64,000 bases of DNA from Icerya purchasi (Eukaryota; Arthropoda; Insecta; Hemiptera; Monophlebidae). Positions within the stretch are counted from its first letter, which is position 1, and every line of letters starts with the position of its first letter. Below the pieces are notes generated by a model. That model was given only the letters and a program-made list of their open reading frames with translations. It did no database searches and was not told the DNA's origin. The DNA is taken from contig CM077116.1 in the NCBI GenBank assembly GCA_039619475.1, positions 4,774,001-4,838,000 on the forward strand. Reading direction: 5' to 3'. This document shows, piece by piece, positions 24,208 through 36,834 of the stretch. The translations under genes were made by a program, and so were the position numbers.

Positions 24208-26125
24208 AAACAAGAACCGGTTGTTTTTAATAATAGCACGCATACGTGGCGTAAATTTATATTATATTTTATGAAATTTGTAGTTATTTCTTAAGTAAAT
24301 AAATTGAATTGAATTGAACATTTTCTTTTTAATGAAATTTACAAATCAAATCAAATCACTTTATTACTTATCATTGTACCATGTCAATCTATGCGCCTAT
24401 CTGCACGAGCGATGGAATTTTAAATGAACAATGAAAACTGCTTAAAAATCAAAACACACAAAAAAAAAACAAAAACAAAAAAAAAACAAACATAAAATGT
24501 AGGAAAACTTCGATACCTAAACATAAGAATAGAGACAAAACGATAGAATTATTTTACAAAGTAAATAAAAGTAAATAAAAATACAATAATCGGACTTAAT
24601 GATAGTTGAAAGATTCTATATATATTATATTAGATTAGAACCGGAAAACTTAATTACTTGTGTGCAGAATCATGCAAATAAATTTTTTGTATATTAATTA
24701 ATTCTGTTTTTTTATTTTATATGTTTCACTAAAATTTATTATATTTACACAATTTGTTTTACATATGGAACAGCCTACAATGTTCTTCTTAATTTAAGCG
24801 AATTACAAAGCAGTTGCTCTATTAACTATTATATAATTTCTCAATTAAACAACGGCTTCATTCTGCAGTCATAGCCCAGAACATTGCCCCATATATTTTC
24901 TCGTTGTCCGCTACGTTTATGATTATATTCGTTCTAATATTTTACAATTTTCGGTAAACTAGATGATTGACATCCGCTACAACTAGTGATCCATATATCC
25001 ATTTCCTCATATTATGACAAACTATCAAAATTAACAGTGTTTTTTCATTATTTAATTATTTTTAAATTCCGTTTCAATATTTCTGTACGATCATTTTTGG
25101 AGTAACCCTTTTTCGGACTTTCTTATATTTTATTAATGTGCTAGAACCCTTGGAAATTTCATCATCAGGATATTTTGAAAATTATTATTTTATTTATTTT
25201 ATCGTCGCTAAACCCTATTTCAAATAATAGTAATATACTCGAATTTTCATATTTTTTCTAATGTTTAGTAAATAATTGTTTTATATTTACTTATTACTGA
25301 AGATGTGGGAGTACATATCAGCAGAAAAGAAAATTGAATTGGAGGAAAGAATAAACACAGAATACGAGTTGAGGGAAAAACTTTCGTTCCAACTGCCATT
25401 AACAAGAACATAGATTAGCAAACGAATAAATATATTATAACTCAGATGTTGAATAAAATACACAAAGAAATAGTAGAGAAGGAAAAAATAGGGGAAAGAA
25501 AAAGGAAAATAAAGGAACGTCTTCAGGAAGAAGAAAATATAAAAAAAATAATAAACATAAAATAAAATGACAAAGCGCAACAAAAAAACTAGAAAAAAAA
25601 AACTTTGAATATAGAAAATAGAAATAGATTATTAATAAAAAACTTTGAATGTAGAAAATAGAAATAGATTATTAATTGATAGATTAAGACTAGCAAAAAT
25701 ATTACACGATTATGTATGTGTATAAGTTAATTTAACATGGTAAAGTGTTCAATAGGATAATTCGTCGACAAGCGTTTTAGTTTGACGAAAGTTTTGTAGG
25801 TAAAAAATAATAAATACATATTTTTCAAAAAAAAAAAAAAAATTTTTACAAATTCGTGTTTAGAAAAATAGATTTCAATCCGGTTTTAACGTATTCTTTT
25901 ATGGATTGGCTTTAAAAACATTTCCTGAAAAATTCGCTGCGAAATCCCGGATTGAAAACTAGTTATATTAGTTCTTTTCGGAGTCTTACAATCTGCGATT
26001 AATGAATAGACTAGTCCAATGCGAAATGTCGCTTTCAGCTGAAAAATCAATAGATATATTAAATACCGTCTGGTCTTTATTCCAATGCTGCCGCCATTCG
26101 ATCATTTGAGAACCTTATATGATTT
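24208..26125. other. Unassigned AT-rich block
   Basis: No gene recognised. It contains several A-runs near 24.46-24.49 kb and 25.83-25.84 kb and one short tandem duplication (see 25597-25677). Confidence 0.5.
25597..25677. repeat. Tandem duplication, two units of about 40 bp
   Basis: The block AAAACTTTGAATATAGAAAA followed by TAGAAATAGATTATTAAT occurs twice head-to-tail with one substitution. Confidence 0.85.
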
Positions 26126-26147
26126 TTAACACTGCATTACACGCACT

Positions 26148-26162
26148 GTGTCTCACAGATAC
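26148..26162. repeat. Subterminal near-palindrome, copy 1
   Basis: GTGTCTCACAGATAC, 18 bp inside the left end of the piggyBac element. It matches the GTATCTCACAGATAC core with one change. Position suggests a transposase-binding site; this is inference. Confidence 0.6.
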
Positions 26163-26306
26163 ATAATTCAGCGTTCTTTATCACTAGTTAGGCGTGTGGA
26201 GGGGAATATCGTCCACCGTCCTCCTATGCTTTCAGCTCATCTTGCTCGACAGTCAGTCGAACGTTGGTGGCCCCCTTGTGCATTTGAAGGTGTGCTTAAG
26301 CGCTGT

Positions 26307-26321
26307 GTATCTCACTGATAC
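26307..26321. repeat. Subterminal near-palindrome, copy 2
   Basis: GTATCTCACTGATAC, followed by GGCGCGTG. One change from copy 3. Confidence 0.6.
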
Positions 26322-26405
26322 GGCGCGTGCTAAAATGTAAGTATTATGTATTGTTTGATTTTTTAATTTAACCCTTTACTTTTTCTTGGCGTAAGTTGTG
26401 ATACC

Positions 26406-26822
26406 TTGTGGTTGGTGGTATTTTCCACTATTCTAAATGTTGCTGGAATCAATAGCCAAGTCATTTGTCTTGCGAATGGACAAAATGTACTACCTCGTCG
26501 AGTTTTCCTTCGTGAACTTCGGAATGAGCTCGTGGGATATCAGTTGTTAGTGCGATTGCAGCTCAAAAATTTGCCACGCACTATGGCCTCGTGACTTTAA
26601 GAACTTCTTCCATATTATCAAATACCGCAGGTTTCAAGCAACTCTGCAGCTACTGATGCTGGTAAATAGAAATGCTGCCAACCTTGCCGGAACGATAATA
26701 AAACGGTCAGGCTCACAAAATGTATGTACAATAAATGTGGCCAATATTTATGCCTGAAACATTGTGCCTATACTTGTGAATATGGCTGTAAAGCTGAAAT
26801 TAAAGAAAGTGATTCAGACTAA
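26406..26822 (+). pseudogene. piggyBac transposase, C-terminal remnant
   Basis: The first part reads FSTILNVAGINSQVICLANG and RRVFLRELRNELVGYQLL, the conserved helical region after the catalytic core of piggyBac transposases. After a stop and frameshift near 26.6 kb, a second frame from 26673 to the TAA at 26820-26822 reads as the Cys-rich C-terminal domain (CCQPC ... KCMYNKCGQYLCLKHC ... CEYGC), with Cys/His spacing typical of the family's PHD- or RING-like domain that binds the ends. The catalytic Asp residues are absent because of the internal deletion. Confidence 0.85.
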
Positions 26823-27084
26823 ATTTTTCTAAATCTACCGTCTCTTATATTCAATTTTTTTATCCAGATACCAGAGCCATTACGAGCTCAAAGAACTGAA
26901 ACTTACGTCTGTGTTATTAGAATTTAACGTTTCAAAATTCGTATAGATTTATTTACTTCGATTTGTGATGAAAATGTTTTTTTTTTAAAATATATTTATG
27001 GTCTTCTTTATTTGTCTGTGCACCTTTTTGTCTGCGAAGTACCAAAAATTCAATTTTGTTTTTTTTATTCAATTTACAGATCGT

Positions 27085-27099
27085 GTATCTCACAGATAC
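27085..27099. repeat. Subterminal palindrome, copy 3
   Basis: GTATCTCACAGATAC, a perfect GTATCT/AGATAC inverted repeat around CAC, followed by GACGCGTG, 45 bp inside the right end. Confidence 0.6.
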
Positions 27100-27148
27100 G
27101 ACGCGTGTATTGGTGTTCCACCAGGGGACGCGTGTAATGCAGTGTTAA

Positions 27149-28849
27149 TCAAGATATTCGTAATTGTTGACTTCTTTAAGGCAGCTGAAATGGAAAACGT
27201 TCTTCCGATCAAACGATTAGTTCTCATATTTTACGAATGGCTGAATCCCGATGTTTTAAACACTTTTACAAATAACGCCAAGTGTCTAGGGTCAAGCGCA
27301 ACACTCTACATCTATAGTAAAAAATGATTCAATATTTAAACTTCCTCCGGACAACTGCTCGTCATTAACAAAAGTCAGTAACTTTTATTAAGCATATTTT
27401 AAAAGAAAAATGATAACAAACAGCCCAAAAACAGACTTTTTTAGTTCTGAGCTGCAGTCATTTTAATTATCGTTGTTGCCTACTAATGTCAACATAAATT
27501 AAATTAAAATAATCGGATATCTTCGACAAATTCGTATTCAGTCGAATGTTAAAGTAACGTGTTTACACGTTAATAACGAAAAACGACAGGGTGCACCGCT
27601 TTTATTCCTATATTTCTCGACAGATCCGATTCTTATCACTGCATGACCATTTATTTGAGTTTATCTTCGGCCTGCAATGCAAGAGTACGTACTTGATAGT
27701 GTGTGAAAATACTTTCTATGCGGCATTAAAATTTTAGGTCAATGAATATATCACTAAATCACGGAGGAACACTATTGTATACAATCTTCATTAGACAGAG
27801 AAGTGGCAAAAGAAAAAAGCATAGTTGCTATCGTGTACAACTTACACATTTACGCGCAGTTACGAGAACAATAGATGTCCGACTGGTTTTCATATCGGTC
27901 GACAGCGTGAAATGACGTATAGGCAGAAAGAATTATCCAATCGATAAATAAATGCGATGAATATAAAAAGAACATTTACAGTTAAGCCTATGGCAATTGC
28001 TACTACTTCACATTTTACCAGCTAAAACGAGATAGCACTCCCCTATCTCTTAATTACAAATGTTTACAGCTATTCCGAGAAATCCATTTACAGTGTAATT
28101 TTTGGAGTAGACGTTGATCAGAGTTGCCCTGCAAAGTAGCTATTTCATGCTTCCTGTGCTCGACTGATTTTAGTCACCGAATTATCGAAGTGGGGCGATC
28201 TTTTAGAACGTTTCTCTATCCCCAGGTAAAAAATAACATTTTAGCATTGATTTTGGTACGGGTTTTTTTGTCCTATCTAACCATGGAATTAGAGTCTTCT
28301 ACTAATTGTTCTGCTTGTCTGAATTTTTCGCTCAAGTTTACTGTAGCGCATAAACCGAGTTTTTCGTTTTTTTTTTTTTTTTTTTTTTTATTACCTGATT
28401 TCTGGTATGTACCTGATAGTCGTAGAATCCATATCTAGCTTAAGAGTACACTTTTTTTTTCTCTTTGCAGCCATGAAAATAGCAGTTATTTTTTGCTTAC
28501 TAGTCCAAAGTTGCACTGAACACCACGTCAACATTTTTCCCCTCCGTAAAATAAGTTATGGACACCGCTGAACAATACTGCCTGCTGTACAGGTGCCCAG
28601 GCACGCTTATCATCATTGGCTATCGAAGTTTAATTACATTACACAATAAACTTATATACTATACAGTTATTCGAAAGTTAGCTGTTAGTTCCATTCGTAA
28701 TTACGAAAAAGGGGGGGGGGGTAAATTATTAGACTTAGGCTTAACTCACACGGACCACTTTTTGAGCACAGCGGAACCACAAAAAAGTGGTCGGTTCGTG
28801 GGTAATACTATTTGAACATAGAAATGAAGGGAAAAAACGCGGAAAAAGT
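27149..28849. other. Unassigned block
   Basis: No gene recognised. Landmarks are a long T-run at about 28367-28389, a G-run near 28.71-28.72 kb, and an imperfect hairpin at about 28758-28806 whose arms read CGGACCACTTTTTG and CAAAAAAGTGGTCGGTTCG. The hairpin could be the end of a DNA transposon, but no partner end is found. Confidence 0.45.
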
Positions 28850-29179
28850 GGTGTTCCTTCGTACATTGCAAATCCAGTGAAGCAGCATTTCAGAAATGCT
28901 AGAATTATCAGCCGTCATTTCCCTAAAGCCTGGCCATCCCGATCACCTGATCTTAATCCATGTGACTTCTGGCTGTGGAGCTATCAGAAAGATGTTATGT
29001 TCAGTGCTCCGATTGCAAACTTAGCTGAACTGAAGACACGCATTGCGCAACACATTCTGAACGTGACCCCGAAGACACTTTGATCAGCTGTGGAACATGC
29101 TGTTTCTCGATTTCAACTAGTTGCAGAACACGGTGGACAGCATATTGAACATGTTTTGGGCCAGTCTCGCGAAATTTAA
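28850..29179 (+). pseudogene. Tc1/mariner transposase C-terminal half, copy B
   Basis: Reads VPSYIANPVKQHFRNARIIS, then WPSRSPDLNPCDFWLWSYQK with the third catalytic acidic residue (Asp in NPCD), then an in-frame TGA at 29081-29083 after VTPKTL, and continues in the same frame to a TAA at 29177-29179. The QDGAP motif is lost to truncation. Inactive. Confidence 0.8.
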
Positions 29180-29601
29180 AAACCGATTTGATTGATGCTT
29201 TTTATGCGGTTTTTGGCCTCAGCACAATTAGAAACCGATTTTTCCCATCCGATGTGACATGACCTTGCCATGGTAGATGGGCTTACATAACTAACAGTAT
29301 CATACCGGTCATGTGCACCGAACAGTACAGTTGATTTAATGTTTAACTTACAGCTTAGCCGTTTTTTTACGATTCATTTGTCATTTATAGTCGAAACCCT
29401 TTTAAATTATGATGCTTACAATCTGTTGCTAAAATTAGATGCCGGGCCAAAAAAAAAAAAAAAAATTGGAACTATTTTTTTTCTTATGCCGTTTGCTTTT
29501 CCCGTTCTTCAATAATATTCCATTCAAATTTGACGTCATTGTGATCAGCGGTTCTTTTTTTATAGCGTTTTGAAACCTGAGCTTTAATTATAATCACCCT
29601 G
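28850..29601 (+). mobile_element. Left-truncated Tc1/mariner-type transposon (copy B)
   Basis: Right end ...TTATAATCACCCTG at 29601, followed by TA (29602-29603). Read inward on the minus strand, the terminal ~190 bp (29412-29601) match the left end of copy A at 23.49 kb. Copy B retains transposase coding and the right terminal repeat but has no left end; the break is near the GVPSYIAN segment. Copies A and B are therefore complementary halves of one family. Confidence 0.8.
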
Positions 29602-29809
29602 TATATTACATAATTTCGAAAGTAAGTGCGTTCATCACTAATCCATTATCTGTTTATCAATCGAAAACAGTTTTTAAATTTATCCATACTAGTTCTTCCG
29701 GTTACTTTTACATTTCTCTTTTAATTCATAATTGCAGTATACTTTTTTTGTTTTTAATTTTTTAAATTTTCTTCTACGACGTTCGATATTAATAACCGAT
29801 ATGTATATG

Positions 29810-29937
29810 TAGGTATATACATATATGTATTTACGTGTGCGTATGTGTATATGTATATGTGTGTGTATGTATGTGTGTATGTGTATATGTATTGTGTGTG
29901 TATGTATGTGTATATATGTATATATATATATATACTT
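29810..29937. repeat. TG/TA compound microsatellite
   Basis: Alternating TGTG and TATG runs followed by (TA)n. A short open frame here (29825-30055) is a product of the repeat. Confidence 0.9.
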
Positions 29938-31200
29938 TTACAAGATTTACAGTTTTTTCTATTGTTTCATTCTTGCACTCAGTAATTTAAGCTATATTTA
30001 TATCTTTTCTTTATATTTAAGTATCAGATGCATTATTTTAATTTGTTATTTATAAGAAATACAAAATTTATCTAGTTCTGTTATTCCTATAAGGTTCACT
30101 TTGGAGTAATGTATTCCTTTGTCGGATCCCCTTTACCGTCGTTTTTACTTTTTCGTCAAACTTCACCGGCTTTTTATTAATTTACAGATGTAAGAGGTAT
30201 AATAAATTAACCGTCTTTCCAAAAATAAACAAATAAATAGAAAAAGGTACATCTTTTTCATAAAAGTTACATTGACTTTTTTTCATACTGGATGGTGCTC
30301 AAATTCGCCAACAACAATACCGTTCCTTTTGCAGAGATGTTTGCTGACTGGCAAGACTGTTTATAATAGAAAAAAGTAATAAATGGGGAACTTTGGGGGA
30401 AAATAAGTTTGTGATGTTATGAAGAACAACTTATTATTTGTAAAAGGTTTAACACAAGTCGCATTAACACGAAATGACTCTGAAGCGGAGCAAAGATATG
30501 TTAAATCATAATTACACACTAAAATGGCTATCAAAAATCCATTTTGTCTGTCGCTACGGAAAATGGAATATCCAAAACCAAAAAAGTAGCCACAAAGCCA
30601 AGTTTCTCGGGGCGAGAGAAATGAAGTTAAAATCTTTACTGGCTGCGCAGGTTTTTAAGTTAAAGAAATCAATCCGAATTCTCTAAGAAACTGAAATGTG
30701 AATCCGTCCCCGATTGAAAGACTAACGGATATCCTGAAAATGGATAGAACTCGTACAGAAATTATGATGCAGTGTGTTAAAAATGAAAAACAATCATAGA
30801 AAAGATTATTGATTAGGGGGACAACTAAATTTGAATAAAGAAAGAATTATTTGGACTTTATAAATATTGCGATTACAGATAGCTAATATAATAATATAAA
30901 TTATACGGTAGTCTTATTCATAACAGAATACGAATTAAAACAAGACGCGGCAACAAGCTTTTTTTCTTTTTTAAAGTTTACGGGAATTTCAACTGAGGTA
31001 GAAGTTCTAGAGGATTTACAGGAAGCAAACTGTTACGACATTAGGTCGAAGAATGCCGCTATGGCCACTGAACCGGAATAAACAGATTTTTAAAAGGATG
31101 AATATTTTTGGAATCTCGTTCTACTCGCCAAGAAGGAGCCGTACAGATTGAGAACTGGTGGAAAAAATATAGACGATTTTTCTAATGGGGAGATAAGGCA

Positions 31201-31296
31201 TATTATCACTTTATTACAAATTTATCAAAACATGTATTACAAAAAATTATACTTTACAAATATATGTTTTGATAAATTTTTAATAAAGTGATAATA
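31201..31296. repeat. 96-bp hairpin, near-perfect inverted repeat
   Basis: Arms 31201-31237 and 31259-31296: TATTATCACTTTATTACAAA at one end mirrors TTTAATAAAGTGATAATA at the other, with about three mismatches over 37 bp and a ~21-bp loop. Could be a tiny foldback element or a hairpin-forming transcript; no coding. Confidence 0.8.
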
Positions 31297-32149
31297 CAGA
31301 AAATGGACGTAAACATTTATAACTTAAATATAAAGGCATATTATGTTAGGAAGTAAAAGAGCAGAAGGAAGGGATGATGATATAATGAAGCTGCTAAAGT
31401 TTTAGAGGAACACCTGCTTTTATTAACTGATTTAAACGTTTGTTGTACCGAAGGGATATACTGGTAATATCGGCGCAAGGAAATATTGGAAACTTTTAAG
31501 CTTGTTAATAGTTGTCAATAGTCAACAGAAAGATTGTTACCGCATGTTCTGATTTTTTAATTTTAAGTTCTTTGATGTGACAACTTTCATCTGTGGTCAA
31601 ATTATTGCCGGAAAATATATAGACGAAACCGAACGTTTACCTTTTGCAAAGTTAGAAGATGAATAATTTTGAGCACAATAAAAACATCAAGTTCTAGATT
31701 TGTGTTGTGGATGATATGAAAGAATTTTAAATAGTTTTCGGCAAGATGTCTTATACTAAGGTAAGCTGGATAGCCTAGTCTATGTAAGTATATAAATCGA
31801 GTAAAGGTATGTTTTACAAAATTGAATATCTCATAATCGTTGATGGAATTACAGAACTTCCTTGCTGCCCGTGAACTTCTCTGATCTCATGATGTAGAAT
31901 GCCGCTTTTCATGGTATAATAAAATTCATATTCAGTTATTAACAAATCGACACTGCGCGAAAAAAAAAAAAAAAAAAAAGAAGCAAAAGTGTATTAGTAA
32001 GAACCACTTTTTTTTTATAACTAAACACAGAAATAAAATAACTTCAGTTTCAATTAATAACAGATTTACAAAAACGTACCAGTCTCAATTACCGCAAACA
32101 TGTTTAAAAATTTATCAACGTATTTAAAATAAAAGTGTTTGTATGTTAT

Positions 32150-32290
32150 TATTATTATGATTATTGTTATTATTATTATTATGATTATTTTTATTATTAT
32201 TATTATTATTATTATAATTTTTATTATCATTATTACTATCGCTATTAGCATTACTCTCATTATTATTGTCGTTATTAGTGTTATTATCGT
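32150..32290. repeat. Imperfect ATT microsatellite
   Basis: TTA/ATT runs interrupted by single substitutions. Confidence 0.9.
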
Positions 32291-35200
32291 TACGTCTTAA
32301 AAGATATAAAGAATAAGTTTTGTTGTTCTTTTAAATTACAGACATATTCGTTATGTGCAAACAAACGTTAATCGTTTGAAAAGCAACTGGCCAACAATTC
32401 ATTCGATAACAACGGCGAGGCAACTATTATTCATTTTAACAAGTCCCTTGTCACTGAAAGATTCTTTAATCGCATAAAGCGTCCGTTAAGCACTGTTTTT
32501 GCGCTTATAATCTGTACATGTACACCGAGCCGAGCTCCGAAGTGTAGGAGTCGTCGTGCTTTCTTTATCTACTACTGTTATAATTACCGAACCAGAAACT
32601 GCCGGTTGAAAGGCAGGCTAACGACATAACGTTTTATTGTAATTTTAATTTACCCGTATTTTTCAAAACATTTTAAACATCTTCGATGACAACGACAACG
32701 TAAGAAGTATACTAGAGCTATTAAGAGCGATAGTAATAACTCGAAACAACGTTGCGATAATGATAATAATGATCTTGCTAATAATAAGATCTAAATGATT
32801 CGTCTTGATAATGGAACAAGATTTTTAGATGACTTTATAAAATAATAATGACGAATGATATTCTTAGCCAGTAAATGATCAAATGTAACCGTGAATCGGT
32901 TTTATTCGAAGAAAGATATGTCGCCGTTATGTAATATTCTCCAGAGCGTAATTATAAATACATAGCATAACGCTAAAATGCGAAGGAGTAATGATTTAAA
33001 GATATTACACCTCTAATAATCAGAGTTTCTTTTTTAAAATGTGACTTACTTCGAGTTTTTAGATGTTTAACAATTCTACGGTTTCACTTACAGATCGGAT
33101 TTTCAAACTGTTTTCCCGTTTGCATCCTCAATTAAAAATAAAAAGATAACACGTTTCATCGTTAACTATGACTGACGTCTAGATCCCTCTTGTTCTGAAA
33201 TATTCCGGTTTTTCAGCTCTAATTTTAATTACCGATGATTCTATTACAGATTATCAAAACAATTTTAACAGTTCCTTCACTGTTCAATTGCTTATTTTTC
33301 TTCATTTACGATTTATCACACTTATCCGCGATCTTTTTATCTGATACGCTCTTGCAATTGTTGCATCCTTTCACCTTCACCGATTCGGCTTCAACGTTTC
33401 CAACTCCGAAGTAGATTTAGTTCAACAAAACTAGTTACTAATTTCGCTGATTTTCTTTTGATTCCACGATGGTTTTATGAAGTTGAAAAATCACCAATAT
33501 TATTAAATGCACTCCTCGAACAGCCGATTGCAGGGTTTTTTCCCCGGCTTAACAGCAACTTTATAATTCAGCAAAACGAGAAATTATTGTTTTTTCTATG
33601 ATATCGCTGCACTTCAACAATTTATCGAAAACAAATTCATTCATCGAGGGTCCCTCTAGCACCGCATTATTTGAAAAGAATAGATTCCAAAAATATTCCA
33701 TTCGCAATGCATAATCCCAGGTTATGCTAGTAATTCTTTTACAAATGAAACATCTAAAAAAAAGTACACTCACGTAATAACCAATCAGATATTCACAGAC
33801 TTACACGCACGCATATAATTAGCGTAAATATAACGATATCATAAGGTATGCAATTTATTGAAGCATATAAATTTACTATGTTAGCGGCAGTAACTTTTTT
33901 ACATTCGGCCTAAATATGAAGGTGCAAGAAAAACTTTTTAATACTAACAAACAAAGCTTTTGAGTGAAATCCAGAATCCAAATAGATTTTGCTGTTATTT
34001 TATTTTTATAAATATAAAAAATTAATTGTAAGGCACATTGCCTTGTTTTTGTTCAGAAGCAAATTGCCGAGATTCACTAAACTTTTGCATCAATTTCTTA
34101 TCAAAATAACAAGCTAATAAATTTGTAATTAGCACTTCGATTAATGATAGATTCGAAAAAAAATGAGAAATTAAAAACCGCTGATTGATTTTGTAAGAAA
34201 ATTTTTCGATATTAATTAATGAAAAAAGAAATCGAAAACTCGTTAACGCTAAATTAAATCTACTTCGAAAGAGCACGATAAAGCCCTTCGTTTTCAGTGC
34301 GCGGATTAGAGGAGAGATGAGTGATTCGGTATGTAAAGCAGAGATAGAAGTAGGCTTTCCAGCCGCCAAACAGAGACGAAAACAAATATTCCGAACACGG
34401 GGTTTGAGTTTAGATAGCAGAGATCTGGAGGAATTTCCGTAGATAAAACAACAGTAATTTTAATGATAGAACAGATAAAGGATCTGTAAAACATCAGTAG
34501 AATGTACGCATCTCCCCCTCTTCCGAATTAGTATTGGAAAGATACTTTATCAGGTGGAGCCTTTTGAGTGAGGACGGGTAGAGGTGGTTGGTGTGATTAT
34601 GGAATGAAAGATCTAATGACAAGAAAAACCGAAAATGTGTAAACAAAGAGTAAAAGCAACTGTTTATTGATTTTGTGCAGTGACTTAGCAGTTGGCTCGG
34701 TGGGAATTATGAAAGGATCGAAGAGATTTCACATCATCCGGTGCTATCATCACAATTAAACGCTAAATCTATACATACAAATTACTATCTTTATAATTCT
34801 CATTTTGGATCGCATCGATTGCTCATTACATGTTTGCACTATGATTTTTTTCAATTTCCTACGATACATGATGATAATTCGCACTAGAAATGTCACGGGA
34901 AGTGCCGACCTCATTGACCGTCTTTAGTTATTTATTTAAAACTTTTTTTTTGGTATTTTCTGAAGATCGCAGTTTGTGCTAATGATCGGATCCCTGTTTT
35001 CTATCAAAAAAAAAAAAACAAATAAGCAGAGTCAAAAAATTAACGCGGAATAAGAAAGGAGAACACACCCCGGAAAACATAGACCTTATGTTGAAGTATT
35101 CTGATGTGACAGCAGCGGAGTAATGATTTAGCGACTCCTATGCCGATCGTGGAATGTGCGTATATTATGAAAAAAAAACAAAAAACTGCAGGGGTTATCT

Positions 35201-35920
35201 AATGTTTAAATTAAATAAGGCGAAAAATTCAGTTGGGTCAAATGATATAATTTAACTTCTTGCTTTATTCCTTTTTTTTCAGCATTTGCGAAAACACGCA
35301 CAGAAAAACTTTAAACGGCGCTGGCTGCGTAATTTCATTTTAAGCAAAGTGACGAAGTTTCTTGGTTATTAAAAATAAATTCCGTTATTAGCCGAAGAAC
35401 TGCGAGATAAAAAGGATTGTGTAGATCATTTATTTCGCTCGTTCAAGCGTAAAGCTACACATTTACGTGCATATACATTTATGTGATAGTACATATAGAT
35501 GTACTAGCATGTATATAGATGTACATTAAGATAGTAACAGTACAAACGAGTACTGAATTAGCACATTTGTCCGCTTCTGATTTCCAGTCAGCGCAGCGAG
35601 TGGAAACAAAACAGAAATCAGACTGGTCTGTTAGTGTCCTTTTGATTGATTTAACAGTTCGCTCTTTTATATTTGTAAATCGTTCGTCAGCGTTGTCGCT
35701 GTTGGTAAGTAGGATTAATTTATAATCTGCGCATTAACCAGTTTTTCTGCATTGCTTTGTTTCTCTCTCTGCTGGTCGCGGTGCAGTCACATCTCTGAGC
35801 TACTGATTGTCAAACTGACTTCAGATGTTATCAATGAAAAAATAAATGTTGACCAATTTACCATGTTGAATTCGTTTTAAACGTCATTGATATATATGCT
35901 AAAAATATGTATACGCGCTG

Positions 35921-35963
35921 ATAATAATAATAATAATAATAATAATAACGACAATAATAATAA
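35921..35963. repeat. TAA microsatellite
   Basis: (ATA)n run with one ACGACA interruption. Confidence 0.9.
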
Positions 35964-36834
35964 ATTACGGTAGTCAATAGTGCATTTTAAAACAGTGTAT
36001 AATCTGGCTATCTAAAGAATTGCCAGAGATTATCCTCCCTTTGCCGTATTATTAAATTGAATTAATAACAGCAATAAAAATATTCGATAGTTGATATCGT
36101 GCCAACAGTTTTTTGACATAAAATTATTCGGTTTCCAGACGGATTTTATTTATGTTGTGGGCACGCTGTCTGATTTGTAATAATGTAAAGTTTAATAAAA
36201 TTTACGATTCCGTTTATAATTTATATTTTATATTCTCCAAATTATTCCGGGACAAAATTCGAGTGGTCCACGATGGGAACTACAAATGGAGTACGGTCGA
36301 AGATGTGTTTGATTACTTCTAATGCCTTTTTCCTGTAAGTGAAGTCGATTTTAAATAATCCGTGAATTTAAGCCGTTTAAATTGGGTTTAGTGGCTTTTT
36401 GGAAATTCGATTACGTTTGAAAGAGTTATGCATCGATAGAATTTTACTAGCAAGTAGAAATTTTCGGTCCACGTTGTTATTTCATTTTGACGGAGCTGTG
36501 ATGTTTTCAGTGAAATTTTAACTAATTGGAAAACTCGAATCTTTCCAAAAGACGATGATTATCGAATTCGTTTGTTTCTCTTGATTCTTCTTTTTTTTTT
36601 TCTACTAATTTTCACTCGTAATTTTTTAAATGTTTCTAATAAACGCAACCCCCGTAGAGTATTACATATTCGGCGACGGCGTGTGAATAAAGTTTCTCAA
36701 TAATTATTTCTTTTTTTCTATTTATTTATTCATTTAAATGTTTCGATCTTAACCAAATGCTAAAAATCAGTAACAATATTAAAGTGAAAAATATATCCAT
36801 TAACACAAAACGTGTCTTGAACCCGATGGTTAAA

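Larger units (their letters stand above)
26130..27144 (+). mobile_element. Internally deleted piggyBac-type element, 1,015 bp
   Basis: Flanked by TTAA at 26126-26129 and 27145-27148. Both ends carry the same 15-bp terminal inverted repeat CACTGCATTACACGC, perfect. Three short internal near-palindromes (GTATCTCACAGATAC type) lie at 26148-26162, 26307-26321 and 27085-27099. Only the last part of the transposase remains (26406-26822). Non-autonomous; perfect end repeats suggest it could still be mobilised by a transposase supplied elsewhere. Sequence differs from the 13.4-kb piggyBac, so it is a separate family. Confidence 0.9.
29938..36834. other. Long unassigned block
   Basis: No recognisable gene. 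It contains a 96-bp hairpin (31201-31296), an ATT microsatellite (about 32150-32290), a TAA microsatellite (35921-35963) and an A-run near 31.96-31.98 kb. Minus-strand open frames at 33.56-34.49 kb and plus-strand frames near 30.5 and 35.5 kb show no family motif. Confidence 0.5.

Noticed and set aside
26998..27327. 109-codon frame
   Set aside because: It runs across the right end and TTAA of a piggyBac element, so it is a chance frame.
34022..34494. Minus-strand frames of 115 and 62 codons
   Set aside because: No recognisable family features and AT-rich chance-like composition.
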